From Alectoria sarmentosa (lineage: Eukaryota > Ascomycota > Lecanoromycetes > Lecanorales > Parmeliaceae): a stretch of 64,000 bases of DNA. The DNA lies in NCBI GenBank assembly GCA_009733775.1, contig WOGZ01000020.1:124001-188000 (forward strand), read 5' to 3'. Under the pieces are notes generated by a model. It saw only the letters and a list, made by a program, of their open reading frames with translations. It had not been told where the DNA came from and made no database searches. Below are positions 1 to 10,958 of the stretch, in pieces (the first letter of the stretch is position 1; every line of letters starts with the position of its first letter). Position numbers and translations under genes: made by a program.

Positions 1-1101
1 CTCTCTCAGCCTCTTTTTCCACGGCCTGCATATTTACCCCCTTGGGTTCCTCATTCGCCCTCCTATCCCTAGCACGGGTACCCTTCACGTTCCCATCCTT
101 CATCAACGACCTCACTCTCCCAGCTAAATCTGCAACATGCTCATCCCCGCTTGCGTCTCCTAGATCCCTCAACGCATCTTCTAGCATGAACAAATACTCA
201 GCATTCGCTCCACTTGGCCCCGTACTCCGCGATATCACCTCCGCTACATCGTGTGGAGACCGCAGGCCGAGGAATTGGGGATTCGAAGGCAGCCCAATGT
301 AGACGAGGCATTTACCTATTGGTTGAGCGTGAGAGGTGGACGCTGATGATGATGATGATGATGATGATGTTAACGTTGAGGGAGATGGGGAAAAGGTGGT
401 GTACTGGATGGAATAGCCGTTTATCTCTCGGATGTCGAGATACTCTTGCACCTCTTTCACATGGGAAGGAGGGATGCGGTAGGCGGCGCCGTAGACTCGT
501 TCAGGCGTCGTTGTGGGCTCTTCGCCCAACGTTTCCCAGACGGAGCGCTCGATGAGCGTGACGACTCGGCCGGGAGACTCGGGCGTGCCGCGGTGGTCTT
601 CGCTTCACAGCGTTTGAGCTGAGATCGATATACTGGCAGGTGCTCGGTAAATGCGTACCTAGCTTGCCAGAATCGACGGACGTAGCCGGTGATGTAGCCG
701 GGGATGCGGAGATCTGAGGGTTTGGGTGGATTAGTGGGTATGACTGTTAATGGCTTTGCGGCGAGAGATGGGTGTTCCGTTCTTTCTTTGTGTAGGCGAG
801 GAAAGGCAATGAAGACTTTCAGTATTTTGATATATCATGCACTGCACTACACTGGAGATGCAGTCCTTGCCAATTGAAAAAGCATCTTGGCAAACGAATT
901 CTAGCTTACCAAAATGCGGAGGCGGTTTCCAGATGAGGCTTCTACAGTGTGAGATGAACAAGTCAATCTTCCTACTCTGCTTCTTTGATAAAATCGAAGT
1001 CCCTCTCTTTTGATTTGGAATGATTTGACCTCTGTTCAGACTCACCCGTATCCGAAGAGCCAGTATTCTCCATTCGAATCCGATATTGCTGGCTCCGACA
1101 T
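1..1101 (-). CDS. ChaC-like gamma-glutamylcyclotransferase (C-terminus cut by window edge)
   Basis: Glutathione-specific gamma-glutamylcyclotransferase of the ChaC family, expected to cleave cytosolic glutathione to 5-oxoproline and Cys-Gly. The reading frame appears only after splicing: exons 1101-1046, 941-910, 713-659 and 602 to beyond position 1, all with GT-AG introns (104, 196 and 56 bp) and matching phases. The joined protein starts MSEPAISDSNGEYW and carries the family signature FGYGSLIWKPPPHF, then DLRIPGYITGYVRRFWQ, EDHRGTPE.PGRVVTLI and the acidic YLDIRE-NGY segment. A TCATCA run on the coding strand (plus 345-369) encodes a polyserine insert between the catalytic region and the C-terminal VYIGLP segment. 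The frame stays open to the left edge, so the C-terminus is missing here. The family call is strong; the start is the first ATG before the conserved glycine-rich loop. Confidence 0.85.
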
Positions 1102-2103
1102 CTCGGTGCACACTAACTATCCTTTGCGCAACCAGCTTGCGTAGACTACTGCTTGCAGACCAATTTTTTAGCTTACATGACCACCAGGCGATGATCAAAC
1201 AGAGACAGCTTCTCCAGGTTTTTTCTTTTCGACTTCTTTCCGGAACCCTTGGATAAGTAAGTGCAATTATCGCAGCTAAGTACTTGTGGTCAACGGAAAT
1301 TCGCTCAGCCCTACGGCCTTGGCTTTCAACTTTTGAACCACTGAGCCCCCTTATTGCTAGGTACCTTAAGTAGTCAACGGTAGAGTAGTGTAGGTAAAGT
1401 ACGGTAGGTATAGGTTTGACGACATTTTTTCTCTAGAACATGCAGCTCGCGGAAGAGCCGGCAAGCGGAAGAGGGTGGCAGGCAAGCCGAAAAAGACGTG
1501 TTCATTCTGCATGGCTAGAAATTGGCCGATCTACATAAAAGGACGTGAAAACGTCAAGTTTCTCCGGCGCGCTCGGCGTCGTCGCTTCCCGCGAATGGCC
1601 TCAGAACACCGGGGCAGCCTTTCGGTCAAATGGCTGGAGAGCGAGGTGGTGGGACAGACGGACAACTTCGCCCTGGAAATGGAAAATCTATTCACACACA
1701 CACACACACACACACTCTTTTGGGTCGAGACGTTGCAATGTTTTCGCGCGGAGCGAGATGGGTGCGCTCGCGCTGAAGGAGGGGCCGAATTTGCAAGTGT
1801 TTCTTTTTATCTCAGATGGATGGGAAGGAGCTCGTTCTCGGTGGAGGGAAGGCGAGTAGGGCGAGTTGCATTAGGGTCTGTACTTACTATGGTAGGGGCT
1901 TGAGCGTTGAAGATTAGTATATATACTCTTTCGATCTCTACTTGTAAAAGGATTATCAACACCTCAGACATTCCATTCGTCTCATAAGCAAAGCTCAGAG
2001 CAGCAGAAGCTAAGCTACAACTATCTCCTCAATCTACACTCGCAAGCTCGTCTCATTCCAATCTTACCGTCATATCCATCACCCAATTTCAAACTCCATC
2101 AGA
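1102..2103. other. Intergenic region between divergent ChaC-like and SDR genes
   Basis: No convincing gene. It holds a (CA)n microsatellite at about 1692-1715 and a TATATATA stretch near 1915-1926, about 180 bp before the SDR start, followed by a pyrimidine-rich leader typical of fungal promoters. Short open frames here overlap the CA repeat and have no recognisable domain. Confidence 0.5.
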
Positions 2104-3189
2104 ATGTCCACCCCATCCGGCCCCTCCACCTCCCGCCTCGATGGCAAAATCGCCCTCGTCACCGGCTCTGGCCGCGGCATGGGTCGTCAAAACGCCCTCG
2201 AGCTCGCCTCCCGTGGCGCCTCCGTCGTCATCAACTACTCCCGTGCCTCTGCCCCTGCCGCCGCCGTCGTCAAAGAGATCGAAACCCTGGGCTCCCGCGC
2301 CATAGCCGTCGCCGCCGACGTGTCCAAACCCGCCGAAATTGCCACCTTGTTCGAGGAAGCGATTGGTCATTTTGGCAAGTTGGATATCGTGGTGTCGAAC
2401 TCTGGGGTTGAGAGTTTCGGACACATTTCCGAGGTTACGGCGGAGGAGTTTGATAGGGTGTTTGCGGTCAATACGAGGGGCCAGTTGTTGGTTGCGCAGC
2501 AAGCTTACAAGTATTTGGGGGAGGGAGGTCGATTGGTACGTACTTGTCCGAGTAATTGCTCCTTGTTGCTTCCGATCCCTGAGTCACACGACATGTTTGG
2601 GGAGCAGAATGCTCCTTGGATGTGTTTCATAAGCAAGGTTCTCGGCGGGAAGAAGCACTGCTGACTCGGTAATTTGCACAGGTGATGTTGAGCAGTATTA
2701 GTGCGTCGGCGAAGGGGGTGGCCAACCACAGTATCTATTCGGGGAGCAAGGGGGCCGTAGAGGCGTTTGCCAGATGTCTTGCTGTTGGTGAGTGATCCCA
2801 TCTGGTGAGTGCATCGTTCTCGAATGTTGACCGACGACGTCCAATGCACAGACTTTGGCCGCAAGGGCATCACAGTCAACGCCATTGCTCCTGGCGGCAT
2901 CAAAACGGACATGTACGTCGAGGCGGCGAGGAAGTACATTCCGAACGAGGCTTCTATGACGGACAAGCAGATTGATGAGGTATACCGCTTTTCCAATACT
3001 CTTGTCGGTGCAAGCAAGTATCAGTATCGTGCTGAAATTTTTTGTATCTAGCTTGCGGCAAGCTGGTCTCCTCTGAACCGTGTCGGGCTGCCGGAGGATG
3101 TTTCTCGCGTGGTGGCTTTTCTGTGCAGTCAGGATGGGGAGTGGATGAATGGACAGGTCCTGACAATTGGAGGTGGCGCTGCCTTGTGA
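2104..3189 (+). CDS. Short-chain dehydrogenase/reductase, T4HN-reductase-like
   Basis: NAD(P)H-dependent reductase of the classical SDR family, closest in pattern to fungal tetrahydroxynaphthalene/versicolorin-type reductases. Four exons: 2104-2535, 2682-2787, 2852-2979 and 3052-3189, with three GT-AG introns, giving 267 residues, the usual length. The Rossmann motif TGSGRGMG lies at residues 20-27, SNSG follows the central strands, and the catalytic set is Ser148/149, Tyr163 and Lys167 (YSGSK). The C-terminal part has VNAIAPGGIKTDMY and ends in an IGGGAAL-type tail, as in naphthol reductases. No polyketide synthase or other melanin gene is near, so the substrate is unknown. The ATG follows a CT-rich leader. 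The SDR call is firm; the naphthol-reductase-like call is by overall pattern. Confidence 0.9.
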
Positions 3190-4469
3190 GCGGCATGAGT
3201 TTGGGTGGATTGAAGGAATGATGGTATCGGAAGATTGTGACCAGGTCGTTTGATGAAAGAATGTGCTAGTCCCGATTGGAAGTGAAAGCTGTATTGGAGA
3301 AAACCCTCTTTAAATCAATTGCTTAATAATACGTACGATGACTTTTCAAAAGTCCAAGAGATGTCGCTGTGCGAAGGTTTTACCCTCATTGAACAATCCG
3401 ATCAAAGCTCCTTCTCAATATCAGTCACGAACGTGTTCGCTAAAACGCACCTCTTTACAGCGAGATCTCATCCGCCGCAATTGCCCGCGCTATACGCTTC
3501 ATCTCTGCAGGGCCAGAAACACGTCCGATCTCAGGCTGGGAGCCTCAGCTGTATTGATCTTCATCTCAATTACCACAGACGATACACTGTAGCTTCTACC
3601 CAACTTACAGTTGGCCGGAGGCGTACTCCTGGTTCGTCATTGGGTCCTTTGGGCGGCAGACACCTGGTTGTTCGAGAAGCAAGGCTTGGTGTGTTCCGTA
3701 CTCCAGGAGGATTGTGCGCGCGGACGAAGGCACGTGGGGAATCGTGGGAAGCGAAACCACGATGTAGTTAGCTAATGGATGTTGCGGCTCTAGTCAGGTC
3801 TTCATGGCAAGTCCTTGAAAGTTGGGTACGATGTAAGGTTGAGAAGCCGGGTTTTACTGGACTTTATAGAGACGCGTCCCAATTTGGACTAGCAGCTTTT
3901 ATTGCGCGCCTAAGGATTTGGTCCGAATGGTAAGTAAAGACAGAAATTCCGTCCACACTAAATCTGCTCTATGCTACCATTCACCCCAGTCGCAGTCAAA
4001 TAAAGTGAAAAAAATAAGAGATGAAGAACACAGCTCCGACAAATCTTGCTTTTCTTTTCGAATATTCAAACCCGGCTTGTGGTGAAGAATAAATAATAAA
4101 ATTTTGCGATTTGGGTGGCACCAGTGGTTTATTTGAGTTGGCGATCATCCGTTTTGGCTGGCCCCTCGGCCGGAATTCCTGTCATTGACCAGACACCAAA
4201 GCGATATACATGTCTATATACCGGCCTCTGCCTATTGTCTTTGCCTGTAATCCTACCCTGCTCGACCGGCAGTGGTCTTACGAAGCAATGAGCTTTGAGC
4301 CTTACTCTTGGGCTGTGCTAACACTCTTCTAGAAGTGCCAATCATGCTTTCATGACGATAGCCATGACGCAACGGCGGCATCTTTCGGGGTTGAGTACTC
4401 GTACATATCGCTGTCCTCCACCTTTTCTATCCATAACCCTCCAGACAATTTCTCCATCCAACCGCCAAC
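3190..4469. other. Intergenic, no gene seen
   Basis: About 1.3 kb with scattered short open frames of no recognisable family and an A/T-rich stretch near 4000-4120. I see no RNA gene, transposon end or conserved coding pattern. Confidence 0.45.
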
Positions 4470-5060
4470 ATGTCTCGATATCCTCCACTCCCGCCTTCGT
4501 CCCTCACCAAGGAACAGCATCGTGCCTACGACGAGGCGTCAGAGATCTGTTCCAACGTATTCGGCCACAAGTTTCTCTACAAGGATGAAGACGGTGCCTT
4601 CATCGGTCCGTTTGCACCCCTCCTACACACTCCCAGCCTTGTCGACCCCTTCTTCAAGCTCGTCGTCGAGCTAGGGAAGCTTCCAGGCCTGCCAGCTCCA
4701 GCACGAGAGATCGCCATTCTAGCGACAGGAAGCAGATTCAAGTCCAGATACGAACTGTACGCGCATGAGCGTGTTGCTGCCTCTACAAGCCTCACGGCTG
4801 CTCAGATCGAAAGCGTGAAGAATGGGAAGAAACCCTTTGGAGACGATGCTCTCGATGAGCAAGGTGACGTAGCGTTTGACGTGGCTATCGAGCTTTCGCA
4901 TAAGCAGGGTCCCATGACTGATGCCAACTGGAAGAGGGCGGAGCAAGCTTTTGGGAAGGAAGGTACAGCAGCGTTGATACAGTATGTTGGTGTGTACGCT
5001 TACACCTGCGTTCTACTAAACGGGGTGGATGCGCCAGTGCCCGAAGGAGAGAGTTACTAG
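4470..5060 (+). CDS. Carboxymuconolactone decarboxylase-like (AhpD-fold) protein
   Basis: Single-exon protein of 196 residues with the all-helical AhpD/CMD fold. The signature is AREIAILATGSRFKSRYELYAHE at about residues 77-99, matching the CMD pattern of REIAIL followed by an aromatic-E-x-x-x-HE segment. The redox CxxC of true AhpD proteins is absent; the positions read SRYE. A peroxidase/thiol role is therefore unlikely, and a decarboxylase- or isomerase-like role is possible. There is no signal peptide or membrane segment. The start ATG has a good fungal context (caacATG). It is common in fungi as a stand-alone small cytosolic protein; the substrate cannot be told from sequence. Confidence 0.8.
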   Translation: MSRYPPLPPSSLTKEQHRAYDEASEICSNVFGHKFLYKDEDGAFIGPFAPLLHTPSLVDPFFKLVVELGKLPGLPAPAREIAILATGSRFKSRYELYAHERVAASTSLTAAQIESVKNGKKPFGDDALDEQGDVAFDVAIELSHKQGPMTDANWKRAEQAFGKEGTAALIQYVGVYAYTCVLLNGVDAPVPEGESY

Positions 5061-5310
5061 GAGCTACGTGACATGTACGCTTCGTCTATCTTAATCTGCA
5101 TCATGCTCCGTATATCGATCTTGTTCTCCGTTCTTCTCCGCTGAGTAGTCGGTCTTGCGACATGTGCTTAAATGATTAGTGCATGCATTAGGCTGATCCT
5201 TCACGAACCCCACCTTCCTGTTTACATAAAGTGTGCTTTTCTTAATTGGCGCGAAGGTGGCCAGCCGCCAAAGAATTGACATCTAACAAAAGAGAGCCCT
5301 CGAGATTGGT

Positions 5311-8300
5311 ATGACTATGTCGAGCAAAGATCTTTGGGCATCCGCCCTGGAAGACTTGCCCAAAAGCGATCGCCAACAGCTCGCTTTTTACAATGGCCAA
5401 GATAGAATTGAGATTCTTTCCGACCTCCAGGTGCTCACAGAAAGTGCGAAAGAGCAATGTATCAAGAAAAGATGGCGGTTTAGGAAACGTCATGATGGCG
5501 AGACCATTGTTTTGCGGGATATATTCAACAAGATGGTTGTCTGGATCGACATGTTTAAACAGATTGGAGATACTGTCGTGCAATATGACCCTGGGCATGC
5601 TGCGCTTCCTTGGGCAGGAGTACGCTTCATCTTACAGGTCGCTGTTGGTGACATTGTCAAATTCGACTTTGTCGTCGAAGGCGCGGAATCCATCGCACGG
5701 ATGATAGGGCGCTATGCGATCTTCGAGGACATCTATCTACGTCAGACATCAAAGGCTTCAATGGAGCTTGAAAGTGCGCTCATTCGATTATATTCCACCA
5801 TACTGTCTTATCAATCGAAAGCTAAAAGCTTCTTTGACCAGAGCTCGCCTAAACGCATACTCAGGAGTGCCTTCGTCACGGAAGATGAATTTGAAAGTCT
5901 GGCCAGAAAGATGGAACTTGAGCAGTCCAATGTGGATCGTTGCGCTGCTATCTTGGATGCAGAGAATCAAAACAAGATCAGCAACTCTCTCGGGATGCTT
6001 TCAATCGTTCAGAACGAAAAGCATGCAGGGCTCATGGAGCTCCTCCATACCATAGATGGACCTATACTCCGGATGAATAGCCAGCTCAGTGTTATCGAAG
6101 ACCATCTAGACAAATCCAAGCGCTACGAGATCTTACGGTGGATCTCCGCACAGCCTTACCTGGAACATCATGAGCAGATCTCGAAGAACGCTCTTTCTGG
6201 TACGGGCAAATGGCTACTGGAGGATCCAACCTATGCGGAGTGGCATAAAGGAAGCACATCGTCTCTCCTTTGGCTTCACGGCAAGGTCGGCGCAGGAAAG
6301 AGCACACTTGTTTCTATTGTAGTCGAAGACGCAGTGAGAAGGTTCGAGGCTGAACAAAGTCCACCACCTGTCTATTTTTATTGCTCCCGAAATGCCGCTG
6401 AGCCCGAACGGTCCGATCCAGCTGCCATACTTTCCAGCATTGTCAGACAACTCTCGTGCGCAGAGCCTGGACTTCCCCTTCTGCCTCCAGTCATCGAGAA
6501 GTACGAGAAGAAAGGTCAAGGATTCAACTCTCGAGGTCTTCGAATTGAAGAAAGCTGTGAACTCATTACCAAATTGATTGAACATTACCCCATGACGACC
6601 ATGATCATCGATGCTCTCGACGAATGTGATCCCGAAAAGCGGGATATACTTTTGGACGCCATCGAAAGCCTACTGCAGAACTCTTCGCTTGGGCTGCTAA
6701 AAGTGTTCCTATCCAGTCGTGACGACCAAGATATTGTTTGCACGCTTCGGGAATATCCAAATCTCGATCTCGTCTCTAGCAGAAATTCGGCGGATATCGA
6801 AGCTTTTGTTAGGGAAGAAACCGATAAATTGGTCAAAAAGCGACGTTTGTTGCGCAATAGCCACGCCAAAGAGGCATTGAAAGCCTTGATAATTGATGGA
6901 GTTAGTAGAGGTGCCGATGGCATGTTTAGATGGGCGAGCCTGCAGCTAGAACTGTTGTGTACGATGAAGCTAGATTCAGATGTCCGAGCAACATTGGGGC
7001 GGCTACCACCCAAACTGGAACAGCTCTATTTGGAGATCTATGAAAAGAATCTGCTGAAGTACCCTGGCGAAATCGGTCAGTCAATTATCAGTAACATCAT
7101 GAAATGGTTACTCTGTGCGCAGAGGCAAATGAAATGTTCGGAATTCTGCACTGCGGTAGTAATGACTATTGTCCCCGCGGAAGAGCTCACAAAGGAACAT
7201 GTGCTCGACCTTTGTCATAACTTCGTAATATTCGACGACCGTTTGGATGTGTTCAGGTTCGCTCATCTTTCGGTGCGAGAGTTCCTCGAGAAGCGGGCTG
7301 AATATATGACAAAGTCATGTCATCTCCTTGCGGCCGAGACTTGTTTATCACAGTTCATTGGTTCATCAAAATGGTCAGCGGCTGAGACTTTCCTGCGTCA
7401 TCATTGCATCCTTGATCTTCGTGGGAAAGTGGCGTCTACCGCGGAATCATCGGGAGGTTTCCATAATTACGCCACGATGTTTTGGGCGAAACATTGCCAG
7501 TTGGTCGGAGAGGATGGACGGAAAAGCAATACTCGTTTCGAGCGAGTATTTCGCTTTTTCCTTTCTGATGCATCTGATGATCTTTCGCCACTGAACATAT
7601 GGATACAATCTAGTCTGCGCAGGGAACAAGACGGTGATCTTCAAAATTCTCTAGATCCCAAGTCCGGGGTTGAGTCGGAAGACAGGGTATATTATGTTGC
7701 ATGTGCTTACGGATTCTGCGAGATTCTTCGCGCTTGTGTAAACAGGAACCTCCCGACAGACAGAGAGAAAGGCTGGGATCTAGCGGCTAGAAGTAACGAG
7801 GGCGAGGCGCTCAAGCTACTTCTGAGCAACTTGAGTCAGGACGAGATTTCGGTAGGCCTGGTGAGTCAAGTGGCACTGAGCATGGACCCTGATACTCTGG
7901 ACTGGGTGCTCCGCCAGAGCAAACTTGAAGTCGCAACATTAGTGGACGATTTGGTCAATGGCTGGGTAGGGGGGAAGGAGATAGTGGGAAGACTGATGGA
8001 AAGGTACAGACCTTCAGAGGTGTCATGGACCCTTCTCATGTATGCCGCAAGATTCTGTTCCGCAAGCACGTTTGAATCGTTCTTGCCCAAAAGTGGCGAT
8101 ACTGCAACCTCCTGGGACTTGCTGCTCGACCAGGCTGGGCGGGAGGGCAATTTGGAGGTCATGACACTACTTTTAGCCAAAAAAGATCTTCAAATGTCCC
8201 CCAATATAATGCGAGCAATTGCAGGATTAGGCGACGAGAAAGCTATGCAATCGCTGCTTGATCGAGAGCATTCGGGTGAGATAACGGATGAAGTCATTAT

Positions 8301-9294
8301 AGCTGCTGCATTGAACCAGAATGAGAAGGTCTTAGGTTTGCTGCTTGCTCGAGGTGGCTCTACTGGGATTTCGACAAAACTTGTCGATGGAGCGATGAAG
8401 AACTCTAATGAAAGGGTCTTGAGCTTGTTGCTTGACAGCGGGTACCAGATGTCTCAGACTCTGGTGAATAAAGCAGCTGCCAACGGTTTTGCGTCAACTT
8501 TGCGGCTGCTGCTCGATCGAGGTGGTGTGATTACCCGTCTAGTGTTGAAATGCGCTGCAACAAACAATATTGATGGATCAAAGGTGATGAGCTTGCTCTT
8601 AGCCGAAGCCAAAGATTCGATGATTGTTGAAGAAATGACAGAAATCATGAAAATCGCTGCACAGTCCAAGTCCGACGAATTGGGTATCATGAGGCGGTTG
8701 CTAGAACGTGCAGGGGATGTTCTGATCTCAGAAGATGTTCTCGTGACCGCAGCAAGAAACTTAGGTCCTGGAGACGAACTGATCAAATTGCTGTCTGGAA
8801 GAGACTGGGAAATGACTGAAGAAGTGCTGGAAGCAATGCTGACGTGCCTGGCATCGGAGGAAGCACTGCAGCTCGTACTGGACCGACTCAAAGACCTGGA
8901 AATCACAGGGAAAATCTTGCAAGCAGCGGCTAGCAATTATTCGTTCGGCGATCAATTGGTGGGACTGCTGTTGGACAGGGTCAACCTTCTCGACGTTGTG
9001 GATCCACTGTTGACAGAAGCTGCAGGAAATGAACCGTTTGGCCTGGAGGTGATTCTGCTATTGCAGCGTCGAGTTGGAAACATCAACGTCACTCAGAAGG
9101 CTATGGAAAAAGCTGTTTGGCGGGGATCGATGCGGACGATGACTTTTCTTTTCAACCATACTTCTGCCCCAATCACAGAAGCTGTTGTAGTGGGGGCATT
9201 GATGAACGACGAGGTAGAAAGGGTGCAGTTCGTGTTAGATAGAGCGGCCGACCTCCTTATCACGAGGAAGATGGTTCACACGGCGGCTCGATAA
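5311..9294 (+). CDS. NACHT/ankyrin-type STAND NTPase (fungal NLR-like), ends at a premature-looking TAA
   Basis: Intronless 1327-residue frame. Residues about 1-290 form a helical N-terminal region of the type found before fungal NACHT domains (…AALPWAGVRFILQVAVGD… near 95). The NACHT NTPase follows: Walker A HGKVGAGKST at 323-332 and Walker B MIIDALDE at 431-438. A winged-helix-like part runs to about 640 (FRFAHLSVREFLE). From about residue 780 to the end come degenerate repeats of about 30-38 residues of the form IT-x-x-VL-x-AA-x-N followed by VL-x-LLLDR. Members of this class act as nucleotide-switched receptors in heterokaryon incompatibility or xenorecognition; that role is inferred. The frame stops at TAA 9292-9294 in the middle of a repeat and continues in the same frame to 10170 (next entry), so the allele may encode a truncated receptor. 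Confidence 0.85.
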   Translation: MTMSSKDLWASALEDLPKSDRQQLAFYNGQDRIEILSDLQVLTESAKEQCIKKRWRFRKRHDGETIVLRDIFNKMVVWIDMFKQIGDTVVQYDPGHAALPWAGVRFILQVAVGDIVKFDFVVEGAESIARMIGRYAIFEDIYLRQTSKASMELESALIRLYSTILSYQSKAKSFFDQSSPKRILRSAFVTEDEFESLARKMELEQSNVDRCAAILDAENQNKISNSLGMLSIVQNEKHAGLMELLHTIDGPILRMNSQLSVIEDHLDKSKRYEILRWISAQPYLEHHEQISKNALSGTGKWLLEDPTYAEWHKGSTSSLLWLHGKVGAGKSTLVSIVVEDAVRRFEAEQSPPPVYFYCSRNAAEPERSDPAAILSSIVRQLSCAEPGLPLLPPVIEKYEKKGQGFNSRGLRIEESCELITKLIEHYPMTTMIIDALDECDPEKRDILLDAIESLLQNSSLGLLKVFLSSRDDQDIVCTLREYPNLDLVSSRNSADIEAFVREETDKLVKKRRLLRNSHAKEALKALIIDGVSRGADGMFRWASLQLELLCTMKLDSDVRATLGRLPPKLEQLYLEIYEKNLLKYPGEIGQSIISNIMKWLLCAQRQMKCSEFCTAVVMTIVPAEELTKEHVLDLCHNFVIFDDRLDVFRFAHLSVREFLEKRAEYMTKSCHLLAAETCLSQFIGSSKWSAAETFLRHHCILDLRGKVASTAESSGGFHNYATMFWAKHCQLVGEDGRKSNTRFERVFRFFLSDASDDLSPLNIWIQSSLRREQDGDLQNSLDPKSGVESEDRVYYVACAYGFCEILRACVNRNLPTDREKGWDLAARSNEGEALKLLLSNLSQDEISVGLVSQVALSMDPDTLDWVLRQSKLEVATLVDDLVNGWVGGKEIVGRLMERYRPSEVSWTLLMYAARFCSASTFESFLPKSGDTATSWDLLLDQAGREGNLEVMTLLLAKKDLQMSPNIMRAIAGLGDEKAMQSLLDREHSGEITDEVIIAAALNQNEKVLGLLLARGGSTGISTKLVDGAMKNSNERVLSLLLDSGYQMSQTLVNKAAANGFASTLRLLLDRGGVITRLVLKCAATNNIDGSKVMSLLLAEAKDSMIVEEMTEIMKIAAQSKSDELGIMRRLLERAGDVLISEDVLVTAARNLGPGDELIKLLSGRDWEMTEEVLEAMLTCLASEEALQLVLDRLKDLEITGKILQAAASNYSFGDQLVGLLLDRVNLLDVVDPLLTEAAGNEPFGLEVILLLQRRVGNINVTQKAMEKAVWRGSMRTMTFLFNHTSAPITEAVVVGALMNDEVERVQFVLDRAADLLITRKMVHTAAR

Positions 9295-10170
9295 AGTGGT
9301 CTTGAGTGCTTGGCTCTCCTTTGGGAAAGAGCCTGCAGAGCCAAGATCACCGAAGCCGTTACCAAAGACGTGGCTCAAGCAGCGATAGAGAATAGGAGGC
9401 CCTATCATGAGAATTTGAGGTTCCTCCTCGATGAAGTAAAGGATCTTGTCATCGGTCCAGAGGCCCTGGTAAGTATAACAAGGAAGGGCCCTGACTCTGT
9501 GCCGTTACTCAATTTGCTGATTGATCGTGGCATAAATTTACAAATCACACACGATATGCTACAAGCAGCAGCAAGGAGTTCCAGGGACGACACCTCTTTG
9601 ATAACATTTCTACTGGAACGAAGCGATAAGGCCATGCTAACCGACGAGCTATTCAGGGCGGCGGCTGGTTCTGGAAATGTGGAGGTCCTTCAAGAGCTTT
9701 CGACATACTCTGGTCTAGCAGAGGTACCGAAGAACTGGCTCGACCTTGCCCGGCTACACGACGCGGTATTTTCCTTCCCTACTGCCATTATAGATTTTCG
9801 CCTCCCGCCCCCGAGAGAAACCGACCTCAATCTCGACGTAGTTTTGGAATCAATAGGCCGAGGAGTCGAGCCGGACGTCCCCGATAGTGGAGGTCGGACT
9901 CCCTTGTTCCATGCAGCCATTTTGGGCGACACCTTGACGGTTCGGGCGCTGCTATCTGCCGGTGCAAGCCCCAATTCAAAGGACAGGCTAGGGAGATCAC
10001 CCTTGTTCTATGCTACTTGGGGTGGCCACTACAACATCGTGGAGATCTTGTTGGATCTGGGAGTCCCGACTCATCTTGAGGATGCGGACGGCGACACTCC
10101 GGCGTCGATGGCTAAGAATAATGGACATATGAGGGTGTTGAGACTGCTGGAACGGAGGAGACAACCGTAA
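9295..10170 (+). pseudogene. C-terminal ankyrin part of the NACHT/ankyrin gene, cut off by an in-frame TAA
   Basis: This frame is the direct in-phase continuation of the upstream 1327-residue frame, with no other stop for 291 codons. It begins in the middle of a repeat (SGLECLALLWERA) that completes the IT-x-x-M-x-x-TAA half before the stop. It continues through two or three more divergent repeats and ends with near-canonical ankyrin repeats (GGRTPLFHAAILGD, LGRSPLFYATWGGH, DGDTPASMAKNNGH) and RRRQP. No ATG lies near its start and no obvious GT-AG intron removes the stop, so it is probably untranslated unless the stop is read through or is a sequencing error. Uninterrupted, the gene would have about 1618 sense codons. 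Confidence 0.7.
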
Positions 10171-10958
10171 AGGTCGCAGCCTAGATTGATTCCACCGAGT
10201 TTCTCGTTTTTCCAAAGACATCTCGGACAAGTTGTGCCTTAGAAATCGTTCTGTTTGGGCATGGTACAGCACCTCCGCCCACACACACACACACAGGCTC
10301 CTGCTAGCCGTGCAAGGTATCAGGAAAATGGCGGTCGAAGCCCTCAAGTACCAACAACAGCAGCATCAACAAAGGGGCTTTCACCGTCCTTTAAATCTCT
10401 TCCTAACGCAGCTCTTGCATGTATGATGGATCTTCCAGGCTTGATGCCTAACATCGATGTCAAAACAAGAAGCTCTCATTGCTTCATATCGTCACTTCTC
10501 TTCAAGTGGCATCCCGGAAAATTCTGTCGTTGATGTTTTGGTTAGCTCAATCATTGAGCATCAAATTTGCTACGAAATGTCTCTATGGATGCCGATCTCG
10601 TCGGATAACGCAAGGATTTGTACCGTCTTGACGGTCACCTTTTTGACACCTCGCCTGCTCAACTTCCCTATTTCGGGCTGGATTTGGGCAAAGACTTGAG
10701 AAGATCTGTAATCTATGATTGAGTTCAATTCATATTGGGCATAAAACTGCAGAAGAATCTCGTCGTTAAGACTTCACATTTCGATATTCTAACCATTCAC
10801 ACCGCTCTGACTGCTGCTCTTTGGGCCCCTCGCCTCTGTACGATTTGCAGCACATTGTACATAGTGATGCATCAGCAGTGGCTGTCGAAGACAATCATCA
10901 CCAATGACCGAACGTCTCATACATCCAAGAGCGCTCAATCAATCTCTGCCGCCAAATC
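10171..10958. other. Intergenic, (CA)n repeat, no gene
   Basis: About 0.8 kb between the NACHT/ankyrin gene and a convergent secreted-protein gene. It holds a short (CA)n run near 10279-10294 and CAACAG-rich sequence near 10350. Short open frames show no family likeness. Confidence 0.4.

Noticed and set aside
3319..3771. 150-codon frame downstream of the SDR gene
   Set aside because: No family pattern, no signal peptide, composition like the flanking non-coding sequence.
2104..5060. SDR and CMD-like genes as a secondary-metabolite cluster
   Set aside because: No polyketide synthase, peptide synthetase, terpene synthase, P450 or pathway regulator occurs in the window.
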